A program made the translations under genes and the position numbers. A stretch of 64,000 bases of DNA from Mrakia gelida (Eukaryota > Basidiomycota > Tremellomycetes > Cystofilobasidiales > Mrakiaceae), in assembly GCA_024345305.1 (NCBI GenBank), contig BRON01000012.1:558001-622000 (forward strand). Direction: 5' to 3'. The first letter of the stretch is position 1. Every line of letters begins with the position of its first letter. Of this stretch, positions 22,169 to 33,325 are shown piece by piece. The notes under the pieces were generated by a model, which was not told the origin of the DNA, made no database searches, and worked only from the letters and a program-made list of their open reading frames with translations.

Positions 22169-22899
22169 GTGTACGAGTAGGGAGAGGACGAGATTATGCC
22201 TTAACGAGTAGTAGATAGCGACGCAAGTGCGGAGGAGAAAGAGACGAGCGTCGAGGCAACAAACGAGACGAGACGCGTCTCGTCCTCTCTCTTTTCACTC
22301 GTTTTCGCTCGTCTTCAGCATCCAGTGTACGGAAACGAGTGTAATTTGCAGCAGGTCATGGAGTCAAATCATCGCAACAGGGTCCGAGAGCGACCTCGAC
22401 GGGCTTTGTGAGAATCGAACCCACGCGTTGGTGTTCCAGACGACGCGCCTCCCTTTCCTGGAAATCGATCACTATCTTCACCGAACGCGATTTCAACTTT
22501 CCAGTAGAGTCTCAACATCGTAAACAAACGAAATCTCTCGTTCCCAGCAGATTTCCTCATCTCAAGCAGCCTCACAGCCCCTTGCGCGAGAATCTAACCC
22601 GCTTCGCAGGAATCTAATCCTCCGCTTTCTCACGTCTCGTCCTCGCTCTCTAGTCTCTCCAGCAACCGTCTCGAGTACAATTGAGGACGTGGTAGAGAAT
22701 GTCACATCGTGAGATTCTTCGATGCTCAAACAGAGACGGAGAGAAAGAGATGACGCGGCCCACCGTCGCCTCTCTCTCGAAACTCCCAGCCTCGCCTTCG
22801 CCCCTTTGATTCGAGGGCAGATTCAGAGCAGCAAAGGAAGAGTCTCGTCATAGTACACCATACGTCATTCATACCGTGTTTTCAAGTCTACAACAGACC
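22169..22899. other. Intergenic region with tRNA-arm-like debris
   Basis: No gene is supported. Several motifs resemble the T arm of tRNA read on the - strand. GTGGG-TTCGATT-CTCAC at 22408-22424 is followed by AAAGCCC. GCGGG-TTAGATT-CTCGC lies at 22586-22602. A weaker one is at 22608-22621. None extends to a full cloverleaf. Confidence 0.35.
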
Positions 22900-23612
22900 C
22901 GAGAACGGTGCGTGCACGAATCTAACCCTCCTGCTCGACGCGTCTTCGTTCTTCGCGAGTCCATCCCTCAGAGCTCGTTCCTTCTTCCTCCCTCCTTGGA
23001 CTCATCGACGCGGGAGTATGTAGTTCAGGCGCTCAAGATCGAGATCGAGGTCGAGTTCGATTGAAGGACGATTCGTCAAGCTCAACAGCCTGAGCACAAG
23101 GACGACGGCTGCCCCGAGCAGTTCGATCCACTGAACCTGCCTCAGCAGGAGGAACTTTGCAAACATCACCTTGCCGATGGCTTGGCAGTTCAGAATGTCC
23201 AGCACCCATTCGGCCCAGCTCCTTCATACCGAAGTCGAAGGGGATGCGAACGGGTCATGAAGCTCGACTCAAAAGTACAACAGCGACGCGTCCGATCCTG
23301 AGGCCTTCCCTGCATCCCAACTGAAGCTACCTGAGCGTCGGTGACTTTTTAAACATCAAATCACCAATGACTCTGTACTTTAGACAGAGGGAGGGGAGGA
23401 GATGGAAAGATGAAACGAAAGCGAGGGTTCATCTCTCTCTGAAACGCGTCGACGGTTGACCTCGTCCTACCGAGCGAGACAGCTCGCTTTTTTTGACTGG
23501 ATCTAGCTGAGCGTCGGTGACTCTGTGATATCAAATAACCAGTGACTTTGTAGTTTAGGTGGTTAGAGCGTCGGCTTGTGGTTAAGATCGACTCGCCGGA
23601 TACGGGTGTTCG
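22900..23612 (-). repeat. Right arm of the roughly 710-bp inverted repeat
   Basis: Reverse-complement partner of 17189-17905. Bases 23112-23612 are identical to the left arm over 501 bp. 22900-23111 is a diverged continuation. It carries both internal AGTCAC-type direct repeats. The - strand frame MLDILNCQAIGKVMFAKFLL, starting at 23205, stays open for 67 codons here but is broken in the left arm. Its outer end is inside the T loop of the tRNA copy. Confidence 0.9.
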
Positions 23613-23625
23613 TGTCAAAAAGGTC
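23544..23625 (+). pseudogene. Broken copy of tRNA-His(GTG)
   Basis: From GACTTTG at 23544 to TTCG at 23612 it is identical to the left-hand tRNA-His, including anticodon and intron. Then AGTCACCCCAAGGTC is replaced by TGTCAAAAAGGTC. The 3' strand of the T stem (CACCC) is lost and the B box is changed. No T-run terminator follows. It should not make a functional tRNA. Confidence 0.75.
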
Positions 23626-24035
23626 GTCGAGGAGACTAAAGAGACGCGTCGTGTTGAGCGAGGATCGGATCAGTTTCTCATCTCTTGGCTGGGTTGGGAG
23701 CGAGCTTGATGAGCGCACAGAGAGCAAAACCAGTGAGTGTTCTCATATCTCACCCCAAATGAGACGAAGGGAGGCCGGATCCGACAGATAAAGGAAAAGC
23801 GGCGAGCTCGAGTCATCTCGTTGGGTTTTGAGGAAGGACCGCTTTTTCTCTCATAACCTCGCAGCGCTCCGTCGCCCGTTTCATCTCGCTTCAAACTACT
23901 CAAAGTTGGATGCATGCTTCGCAACCCTGTAAAACCTTGGCTCGCTCGGCCGGAGACCCTGGTTGTGCATTGCCTCTTGCTCTCTCCTCTCTTGACCTCC
24001 GACTTCCATCTTCTCGCCATCCCTGCTTTCTCGCC
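23626..24035 (+). other. Promoter region of the monooxygenase gene
   Basis: About 410 bp with no gene seen. It is AT-richer near 23740-23760, and pyrimidine-rich from 23970 to the ATG. Confidence 0.35.
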
Positions 24036-26263
24036 ATGCTCGCAGCCGTCATCGGAACAGGAGTAGCAGGTCTAGCATCCATCAAGAACCTCATCGAGGA
24101 GGGTATAGACGTCGTTGCGTTCGAGAAGGAAGCTCAAGGTGAGCCGTAGATCGAATGGAGGAGAGGAGAGGAAGAGGAGGAGAGAGGCCGAGCTGACCTT
24201 CTCGCTTCCTTCCTCCTTCGCTCAGTCGGTGGACTCTGGGTACCTACGAGCGACCCAACTAGGACTTCAGCTCTTCCCGAGACTAAGATCGTGATCAGCA
24301 AGCATCGAGTAGGTCTGGTTTCCGCTCTCTTCTCTCGACCCGCCGAGGGAGCGAGTCCCGACCGACCGCCCACTTTCCTTCTACTTACCTCCTTCAGATG
24401 TGCTACACCGACTTCCCTCACCCCGATTCGACTCCAATATACCCAGAGTCCTCTCAGATCGCCCAGTACCTGCACTCCTACGCTCAGCACTTCAACCTCC
24501 TCCCTCAGATCCAGTTCAGAACGCGAGTCTCCCTCGTCCATCTCCTCCCCAAGAACGACGCGTACGACCCAGACAAGTACGAGATCACCTACTCTCGAGC
24601 TGGAGAGGAGAACTAGCCATCTGTGATCGTCGTCGATAAGGTCGTGATGACGATCGGAGGACTGCATCAGCCGTTTCTGCCCACAGTGGAGGGAATCGAG
24701 AAGTTTGAGGGAACGATTCTGCACTCGCAAGGCTTTAGGGGGTGAGTCGCGTCTTGGTGCACTTTCACCACTTCTAAGTTCCGCGCTGATCTCGGTCTTC
24801 TACTTGGGCTTCACGCAGAGGAGAACCGTTTGAGGGAAAGAACGTCGTCGTCGTCGGATCTCGAGCCTCAGCAGCCGACGTCCTCTCGTGTCTCGTTCGC
24901 AGGGGGGCTGGGAAAGTCTACATGGCTCACCGGGCAGGAGTTATAGTAGTCAGTAGTGCACTCCCTTGCTTGTCATCAGAGCGATCCCAAGAATGAAGCT
25001 GACCGTCGTCACGTCGATTTTTTTTCCGCGTCGACCTCAGCTCCCTCGATTCTTTCGAGGCAAACCCCTCGATCGATTCCTCTCTCGACGCTCTCTCGGC
25101 ATCAAGGATACTCTTGATCTCATCGTACCTTACTCGTCGAGACATGTAGAGAACTCGATGATCAGCTTGGTGTGAGTCCGATCTCTTTCGACGAGACGCG
25201 TCTTTGCGCTCCTCGACTGACGTTGCCTCCTCCCTCTCAGCTCTCGACTCTCCTTCAAACTCAACAAGAGCTGGAACTTCGATCCTTTCCCCGATTCTCA
25301 CGCAACTCTCCCGACGATCAGCGATGAGCTCGTCGACATGCTTCACTCTGGGGAGATCAGTTCGTCCGCGTTTCTTCCCTCCGCCTCGCGTTAGAGCGTG
25401 TCTGACTTTCTCCTCGACTTCCTCAGCCTCAACTCCCATGATCGCCTCCATCGAATCTCCCACCTCTCTTCGACTCACAGACGGAACAGTCTTCGAGAAC
25501 ATTGACGCCATCGTCTTCGCAACAGACTGGGCCATCACTCAACCCACCCTCCTCTCCGACGAAACGCTCGCCAGATTCGCTCCCTCACCCTCCCTCTCGA
25601 CACCGACGCCCAGGATTGACGACGACTTTCTTCCCCTCTACAAGTCATGTCTGTCCATATCTCTTCCCTCGCTCGTTTTGACGCTGACGGCGAGCAGCAC
25701 CGGTGAGCATCCCTCGTTCCCTCGTTTCCTCGTGGCCGCGGACGACGCGTCTCGAACCTGACGTTCGCTTCTGTCCTCCCTCGTGCTCGCAGAAGGAGGT
25801 CCCACCGTCAGTGACCTCAAGGCCATGTGGTTCGCTGGAGTTTGGAGTGGCAGGGTTCCACTCGCCTCGGAGGAGGAACGATGGAAGTCGTACGAGGAGG
25901 ACAAGGCTTGGTTCGACGGGTTGAAAAAGTTGTGAGTATTAGTAGTCTTTGCTTTCCGTCTATTATTCGCCCATCTTTTCACGTAGCTGACGCGAGACCT
26001 CGTTTCTCAGCACCGTCCCCAACGTCGGACGCCTTCATCTCGGTCCGCTCCTCGCTTTCTACGCGTCTCAAATCGGTTGCGAGATCCCTGAACATCTCTC
26101 TTGGACGTCGCTTTCGGCTTGGAAGTGGTGGGCGAGTGGGAACGTTGGGTTCTCGAAGATGCTGCTGGACGGGGTCAACTCGCCTCACGCGTACAGGCTT
26201 TGGGGAGCGAAGAGGTGGGAGGGAGCGAGGGAGGCGATTGAGAAGGCGAATCGAGGAGTTTAG
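24036..26263 (+). CDS. Flavin-containing monooxygenase, in-frame TAG
   Basis: The start ATG 24036 gives the FAD site AVIGTGVAGLASIKNLIEEG (GxGxxG), then VGGLWVPTSD and MCYTDFPHPDSTPIYPESSQ. Downstream are the FMO signature FEGTILHSQGF (FxGxxxHxxxF) and the NADPH-binding strand NVVVVGSRASAADV, in which the usual second Gly is Arg. MAHRAGVIV follows. Later exons give KPLDRFLSRRSLGIKDTLDL, DGTVFENIDAIVFATDW (the ATG-like segment of FMOs), DLKAMWFAGVW and VPNVGRLHLGPLLAFYASQI, with the stop at 26261-26263. These enzymes oxygenate N or S atoms, or ketones, of small molecules with NADPH and O2. At 24614-24616 the codon between GEEN and PSVIVVDKVV is TAG; a Trp (TGG) would fit. The frame is intact on both sides. 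If real, the stop removes the NADPH site and inactivates the enzyme. Confidence 0.82.
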
Positions 26264-26387
26264 TCGACGGCCACAACTTGCTAGGTTTGCTCTCGCGTCG
26301 TTCGTATAGCTAACAGCAGTGGTATGTAAACACAAGTCACTCGAAGTAAACGATCCGTCACGGAGATAAGACGCATCCTCCCTCGCC

Positions 26388-29280
26388 TCACTCCTCTTCT
26401 TCCTCCTCCTCCTGCCGCACCCTCTCCAGCGTCCAAGCCTGCCAAACCAACACCCCCCTCATAACCACCTCAATCAAATTCGTAACCTTCCACGGATCCA
26501 TCAACTCCCACCTCCCCCATCTCGACGACAGAACAATCGGAAGCGACGCCAGAACCTCCGAACCGAACTCGAGGAACGCGACGATCTTGTAGCTTCCTCC
26601 GAACGTTTTGGAGCGGTGGTTGAGGAGGGATTGAGCGAGGAAGACGATAAAGCGGGAGGTGTGGTAGGTTGGTTTGATGAAGCGGGTGAGGGAGGTGGAG
26701 GAGGGATCGTGAGGGTAGGAGAGGGAGCCGAGGGTGAGGGAGGGGTTGGGGGGAGGAGAGGCTGAGATGATGGAGGGGAGGGAGGGGAGGTAGAGGAAGG
26801 CGAGGTAGGCGAGAATGGTGGCCTGCGAGCAAACAAGCAAGAGAGGGCGTTGGGTCAGAGATGCAACGAGAGCTAACCGACGCGTCCAAACACGGGAAGA
26901 CGACTCACGAGCGCTCGTTGACTCCAACCGAACTTGAAATCCAACCTCGAGCTCGCTCGTTCAGCGTGAGTATCCCTCCTCCTCGTCACTCCCACAGGGA
27001 CCCACCCTCTCCATCTCCACTCCAGCTTCGCCGCCAAAGTCCAAACGAGCGACGCCGCAAAGAGGACGACGGGAACCATGGCGAAATCCTGAGCCTCTCC
27101 TTTGCGAAAGCCGACGAGGGTGACGAAGAAGAGGACGAGTCGAACGAGGGTGTCGATTGCGTAGGCTGAGATGGAGATTCCAGTCGTGTAGGAGCGAGTG
27201 AACCAGTAGTGGCCGGAGAGGAGGACGGACGCGTAAAAGAGGAGGTTGGAGATGTAGCGAAGCACGAATCGGAGGAGGGGACGAGAGTTGGGATCGAAGG
27301 GGTGGCCGATGAACGCGTCTGAGAGATATCAAGATCAACAAGAGATGGCGGTTAGCCTCGATCGAGGGAAAAGGGGAACGAGCGAGACGCGTCGAACGAA
27401 CTGAGAAGGTCCGTCTCGTCTTGGTGCGAAGCGAGCGTGTGATCGCCGCCACCGATGAAGAAGTCGTTGACCCTTCTTCCATCATCGAGGTACTCGGAAG
27501 TCTGCCATGAAAGGAGAAGGAAGGTCAGTCCGACCTCGAGTCGAGGTCAAGAAGGAGAGACGGTGGACTGAGACGAACGAGAGTGAACTTGAGGGGAGAC
27601 GTAGTAGCGAAGCTGAGATGCCAGTCGAACGACCAGTCTTGTGCGAGCTCTCCTGCTGATGATATAAAGCAAGCGAATAAGCGGTCAGTCGGCGAGTTGC
27701 TAACATCAGCGTCCCGACTCCCGGAGGGAAAGAAAGACTCACGCGTCGTCAAGTTCGACTTCTTCGGCATCTCAACGAAGTCCTTCAGCCCTGAACCACC
27801 GTAGTTCGCCAGGACATAGGGAGTGTACCTCCATCCCTTCGGTTCCCTCTTCGTCGCGTTCTCGACCTTCTTCTCCTCCAGTTCTGCGAGGTCGTCGAGC
27901 GATCCCATCTCCATCAGGTCCTCGAAGTGCCCGTGTCGCTTGAAGCTGCGTTGGCAGCCGTCCCACTGGATGATGCCTTTGAGGCAAAGCATCTGAGAAG
28001 GTGAGGGAGGGAGGAAGTACGGACGAGTAATCGTCAGATCAGATCGAGGCGCAAAGGAAAGAGAGAAAGGGAGCAACGAAGTGACTCACCTTCCTGTTCT
28101 TTAGCACCGTCTGCTTCCTCTTGAACTTCTCGAGCGAGTAGGTCGGCTGAGAGAGGTGATGAAGACGGGTAAAAGTCTCATCAGTACTCTACCTCCGATC
28201 TCGAAGACTAGCGAAGCACTCACAAAGTCTCGAACGAGAGTGATCAAACTCCTCGACGCGATCATATTCCGACCCTGCTCCGTCCACCGATCGAAGTAAC
28301 TTTCCAAGCTCGACCCATCGTCTTCCTCGACGTCCTCATCGTCTTCCGGCTCAGGCTTGGGCTCCGTCCAGACCGCGTTGAGAGGGGAGACGTGTCGAAG
28401 GAGGTGGATTGCAGGCGTCCCAGGGATTCGACTTTCCCACGGACTCGTCCGCTCGCGTTGTTCGCTGAGGTTGGTTCCGACGGCTGGGTAGGGGAGAGGG
28501 TACATTTCGGGTTCATACCACATATGGTTATTGGTCTTGATAGACTGGAGGAAGTTGGTGGTGTTGAGAGGGACGAGGGAGATGGAGGAGGGAGAGGAGG
28601 GTTGGAGGTGGAAGGAGGCGACGAGCTCGATGCCGCGAGAACCTCTTTGGATGGCCGAGCTGGGAAGAAAGTTTGGAGCGGTTAGAACTGAGACGATAGC
28701 GAGTAGGTAAAATAAGGGAAAAGGCTACTCACACGATTCGAGCAGGTAGAGTGATGTTGACCGTCGCCTTCCGGTTCCTCGAGGACTGGACGTCGAGTTC
28801 GGTAATGACCTTCTGCGAAAACACCCTCTCCCATTCCTTCGGCTCCCGGAGGGGCCATGAGAAGGCGATAGGGGCAGAAGTCTCTTGGCTGCTGTTCGAG
28901 CTCGATGATTCGTTGACGCTGCTGAGCGGCTCTGCGTTCCATCCTCTATCCAAGAAGAAGACGCTAGCGAAGAGGTCGAAGCTCGCAATCGATCCCTCCT
29001 CCTCCCTTCCAAAAAGCGAACGTACGACCTCGCCTTCTGGTAGGACTTTCTCTCCGACCTTCTGAGCTGCATGAGGGTCGTGCAACTTGACCAACCTCTT
29101 GAGGAAAGGGATCCCTTGAGTCCAGGCAAAGAAGGAGGCGATACCGATGGCGAGGAGGAGGGCGAGGCTGAGGAGGAATCTTTGGGAGGAGGAGAAGGTG
29201 GATTTGGGTCTCCGTCGCTTCGGAAGAGGATCCATCGTCGACGAGTCCATGTCTACGAGAGGGATGGGATCGTACGACAT
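26388..29280 (-). CDS. Multi-pass membrane protein with large luminal domain, unknown function
   Basis: Start ATG 29278-29280 (MSYDPIPLVDMDSSTMDPLP). A basic patch and one membrane helix (RFLLSLALLLAIGIASFFAW) come first. Several hundred residues of hydrophilic sequence follow, with possible N-glycosylation sites (NITLP). They contain TNNHMWYEPEMYPLPYPAVG, IQWDGCQRSFKRHGHFEDL and WRYTPYVLANYGGSGLKDF. After TSEYLDDGRRVNDFFIGGGD come at least five hydrophobic segments: LLRFVLRYISNLLFYASVLL, ISAYAIDTLVRLVLFFVTLV, FAMVPVVLFAASLVWTLAAK, ATILAYLAFLYLPSLPSII and KIVAFLEFGSEVLASLPIVL. The C-terminus ends in a Glu run. The layout (one helix, luminal domain, helix bundle) recalls CLPTM1-type ER proteins, but I see no shared motif and do not assign it. 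It is convergent with the monooxygenase gene (124 bp apart). Confidence 0.72.
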
Positions 29281-29440
29281 AGGAGAAGGGGAGGTGGATG
29301 TGGTTAAAGGGAACCGGAGGGAGGGAGGGAGCCATGCGAGATTGGAACGAGTGACAGGTCGGGGTCCTCCCCTGGAAGTTTAAGACCTGTTGGGAGACGG
29401 GGCAGGACATAAGTAGATATCTAAGTGCTCAAGGCGGGTA

Positions 29441-29898
29441 TCAGCAACTAGATCGAGCAAGAGGCGAGCTTGAACGAAGGAGGCAGAGAGGAGGAAGGAG
29501 GGGAGGAGGAGCGTCGAGCTCAACTCTCGCTCTCCTTCCTTCGAAGTCTCTTGAGATGCTGAGGTCGAGTGAGTTCTCGGACGAGGGAAGCGGAGGCTCA
29601 GAGCTGATGAGAGGATATTTGAGGAGGATTTCCTCGACGCTGGTCGTTGGAAGAGGATCGAAAGAAGGAAGAAAAGTTCGAGAGCTCACGGATCCTGCTC
29701 TTCGTCGCCGGCGATCACCGCCTTCTGCGACTCATTCTTCTCGGAATCGTAGATAACGATCTCTTCGGATCGAGAACACGCTTGAACCGGGGAGACACTG
29801 GTCAAGGTGCTGGAGGAACCGTGATGTAGCAACTCGTTTGCCTTGCTTTGTAGTAGTGGGTTCATAAACGCGATGACTTTCTCCTTCCTTCTCAGCAT
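29441..29898 (-). CDS. Possible small two-exon gene, unknown product
   Basis: From ATG 29896-29898 a frame reads MLRRKEKVIAFMNPLLQSKA and ends ESQKAVIAGDEEQDP. A 50-nt GT-AG intron (donor GTGAGC at about 29690) joins it in phase to VEEILLKYPLISSEPPLPSS, then LDLSISRDFEG, with a stop at 29441-29443. The join being in phase and the coding-like look of the second exon support a gene. Against it, there is no clear GCTGAC branch site, no known domain and no relatives I recognise. It could be the 3' untranslated region of the inositol transporter. Confidence 0.3.
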
Positions 29899-30029
29899 CG
29901 AGGAATCTGAGCGACTGGTACGCGATAGGTTTCGACGATGATCGTGAACAACATGCATATGGAGTGGCTGATGAAAGATAGAGACTAAAGAATCGTAACG
30001 CGTCCGAACGGACCCTCGCTTCCTCCCGC

Positions 30030-33000
30030 TCAAGCTCGCGAGACCACATCCTCTCGGATCATCTTCTTCTCGGCCCTCATCTCGTTCGAGCGTTTGATTC
30101 CAAAGTCGTTTTCGAAGACGATGAAGACCTCCTCGAGCGAAAGTCCGGATCTGATGAACGGAAGATGAGGAAGTTAGTTCGACGCGACGGCGAGACGAGG
30201 AGAGGAGGAAAGGACGAACGTCTCAGGGTAGAGGAAGTAGCAGAAAAGCCATCCGAGGAAACAGAGACCCGAGTAGAATCCGAAGGCTCCGGCGGGGGTG
30301 ATGGAGTCCACTGAGGAAGAGAAGGAGATGGAAAGTCAGCGACGCGAAGGACGAGAGAGCGATGTCGGAGAGGAGGAAGGCGAGAACGAACTGAGGGAGA
30401 GGAAGGTTGCTCCGATGACGAGGTTCATGGCCCAGTCTGAAAGAAAAGCAGGTGAGTCAGTTGATGTTCTCAAGAAAGAAAACGGAGGGAGGGAAGTCTC
30501 ACTGGTTGCGGTGGCGAGAGAAGTTCCGATTCCTCGAACCTCGAGACGGAAGAGCTCTCCTTGGAGCCAGGGGATGTTTCCGAGTCCAGTCGCGTAGGAA
30601 GCGGTGTAAGTGACCATCCAGACCAAGACGAGGGCGGACCACTTCTTGCTGTAGTTCGATCCTTCGACGAGTTGGCTGCCGGTGTCTTCGGTGAGGACTG
30701 GGAGAAGGAGCAAGGGGAACAAGGGTCAGGGAACGGTTTGAGTGGAGAAGAAATACTTATAGCAGCTTCGTCGAGTTAGAAATGACGCGATTTGACTCAC
30801 AGTGGAACGAGATGGCAGCAAGAGCGAGCGAGATGACCATTCCGGGCGCGGAGAAGATCATGACCTTCCTTCGACCGATGGGATCCACCATCTTGAGAGC
30901 GAGGCAGGTGAAGACGAAGTTAACGGAGGCGATGATCAATCCGGTAGCGGTCTGATTCAAAAAGTATTGGGGGCAAGAACGGGTCAGCGTTCGAGTTTTT
31001 GGCGCGAGGCTGAGCTTCGTGGAGGGGAGGGACTCACAGGGTTGTCGAATCCGACGGCCTTGAAGAGAGTAGCAGAGTAGTACATGAGCGTGTTGCTGAA
31101 AGGGAAGATGAAAACGCGTCTGGGTCAGCGACGAGACTCGAACGCGTCTCGCTCGAGACCAAAACGGGAACTTACAACCCACAAAGCTGCTGGAAAGCCT
31201 GGAGACCACATCCTACGATAAGTGCCCTCCTGTTCCCTCCGTGGAGGAACATGCTTCCCACTCGTTGCCCGAAGGTCGTGGTCTCGAGAACCTCTCGAGT
31301 CTGAGCGATGCTGAGTTCGAGAACGGCGAGCTTCCTCACGACCTCCTCGTCCGAAGCCTTCGAGTAAATCTTCCTGAGCACGGCGAGCGCTTGAGCGGGC
31401 TTGTTCTGCTTGAGGAGAATCCTAGGAGACTCGGGGAGCCAGATGAGGAGGACGAGATCGAGAAGAGCTGGAAGAGTCGAAGCGTCAGGAACTGAAAACG
31501 AAACGAACGTCGTCGCGTCGGACTCACCTGGGACACCTCCGAGACCGACCATGTATCGCCATCCGTGGTCGACGTTGGCAAAGGCGGCGCCGATAGCGTA
31601 CGCCAGAACTTGGCCTGGAGGTACATGCGGAAGGTGAGGAGAGGAGAAGGGAGAGGAGGGAGGGGAAGAGAGTGGGGGAGAAGAGGGGTCAGCTTCGCCG
31701 ACGAAGACGTCAGTTCTCCTCCCCCAGTCGCAAAGAAAGAAGCAAAAAATCACCTAACGTAATTGCGACCACATTGCTGTTACAAGTAGAACGAAGAGAG
31801 AAGTCAGGTTGAGCGAACAGAACGAGGGAGAGGGCGAACGACGAGGCGAGGGAGGACGGGAGAGGAGACGAACATGGTGACGCATCGACCTCGCATTCGA
31901 GTTGGAGAGAGCTCTCCGATGTATAGAGGAACGATGCAGGCAGCAAGCTATCACGAAGGAGAGGGTGGAACAAAAAGAAGATGAGCGACGCGTTCGAGAG
32001 TGAGACGAAGAAGCGCGACGAGATCATAAGCGAGAGGAGATATTCAGCACTCACACCGACTCCCCATCCGATGACGAATCGTCCTCCAACCATTCCCCAG
32101 ACAGAGTTCGAGACGGCTGCGAAGAAGGAGGCGAGGGAAGTCAGTTCGAAGTTGTGAGAGACGCGTCCCATTCGTCTGCGACTTCGTCCGAAGAACGCAC
32201 CTTGTCCGAGAGCTCCAGCGACGAAGATAACGTTGGCGAGAGAGAGAATCCTACGAAGGGAAAAAGAGGAAGAGAGCGGTAAGTTTCCAGTCACGGAGAA
32301 CGAAGAGGACGAAGCGTGTTGCTGCTTTGTCCTGACTTCGCTCGACGAGAAAGAATTCGAACGAACCATTTCCTTCCGATAACGTCAGACCCAACGCCAG
32401 CAACGAGACCTCCAAGCAGAGCTCCGAGAGTAGTAGAGGCAGTGATCAATTCCTAGCAAACACCAACGGAACAAGAGGCACAAAAGTTAGCGAAAGCCAA
32501 GGGGACGAAGAAGAGAGTTCGTTTTCGAACGGACGCGTCCGAGTCGACGATGAGGCGAGAGAGGGAGAGGGAGAGACGTACCTTCTGTCCGTTCGAGAGA
32601 ACCTCAGGTCCAAGATCTGATCCAATGACGACCAGGGTTCCAGAGATGACTGTGCAGGAAAGAGAGCGAGAAAAGTTAGACGCGAGCGAGAGGTCGGCAC
32701 GGGTTCAATCCGAGTTTTTGGATCGGTTGATATCGTAAAGACGAACCTCCAGTGTCGTATCCTGGAGAACAAAGCGAAGGAAGGAGAAGGAGGTCAGTGA
32801 TGGGAATCGACGAGGAAGCGAGAAGAAAGAGCAACGAGAGGGAGAAAGTCGCGCGAAGGTTGGGCTGAGTTGGAGGGAGACTCGGAGCAAGACGAGAAAC
32901 GGAACTCACCGAACAGCAGTCCAGCGATAGCAGCGGCGAAGATGACTCCCCAGACGAACCAGGTGACACTTCAGTCCGTCCAAACCCGAAGAAGAAGAGC

Positions 33001-33325
33001 AAAGAAAAGGAAGAAGAAGAAGGGAAGAGAACCAAAAAAGAAAGTCAGCGAGCCGCTCTTCGTTCGTTCCTCCTCGAAAGATCTCAACTCACGTCTCCTC
33101 CCCCTCAGCAATAACATCTCCTTCATCGATCTCCTTCTCTCCTCCACCCTTGATCCTATCCTCCTCCGACCTCGCAATCGCAGCAATCTCCTCGATAGCG
33201 GAAAGCGAGGTCTGGGAGCCAGATCGCACCAGTCCGGTTTGACCAGGGTTATCGATCTTGAGGGCGGTGGCATCGTCTTTGATGTCTTTGTTGTCTGAAG
33301 CGTAGGAGAGGGAGGGTTTGGACAT
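30030..33325 (-). CDS. ITR1: Myo-inositol transporter (MFS sugar-transporter family)
   Basis: Twelve-helix MFS proteins of this group import myo-inositol with protons. The start is ATG 33323-33325 and about 80 hydrophilic residues precede helix 1 (TWFVWGVIFAAAIAGLLFG). A 15-nt exon (32747-32761) supplies YDTG, completing the family motif GYDTGVISG. Then come TTLGALLGGLVAGVGSDVIG, GGRFVIGWGVG, WLPESPRILLKQ, FNTLMYYSATLF, MVDPIGRRKVMIF, and ASYATGLGNIPWLQGELFRL followed by EVRGIGTSLATAT. YATGLGNIPW-QGELF with LEVR-xGTSLATATN is specific to fungal inositol carriers. The end is GLCFLGWLFCYFLYPET, then SGLSLEEV. Stop TGA is at 30030-30032. More than ten introns join in phase. Inositol repression (as in yeast ITR1) cannot be judged from the sequence. 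The window also holds inositol oxygenase. Confidence 0.88.
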
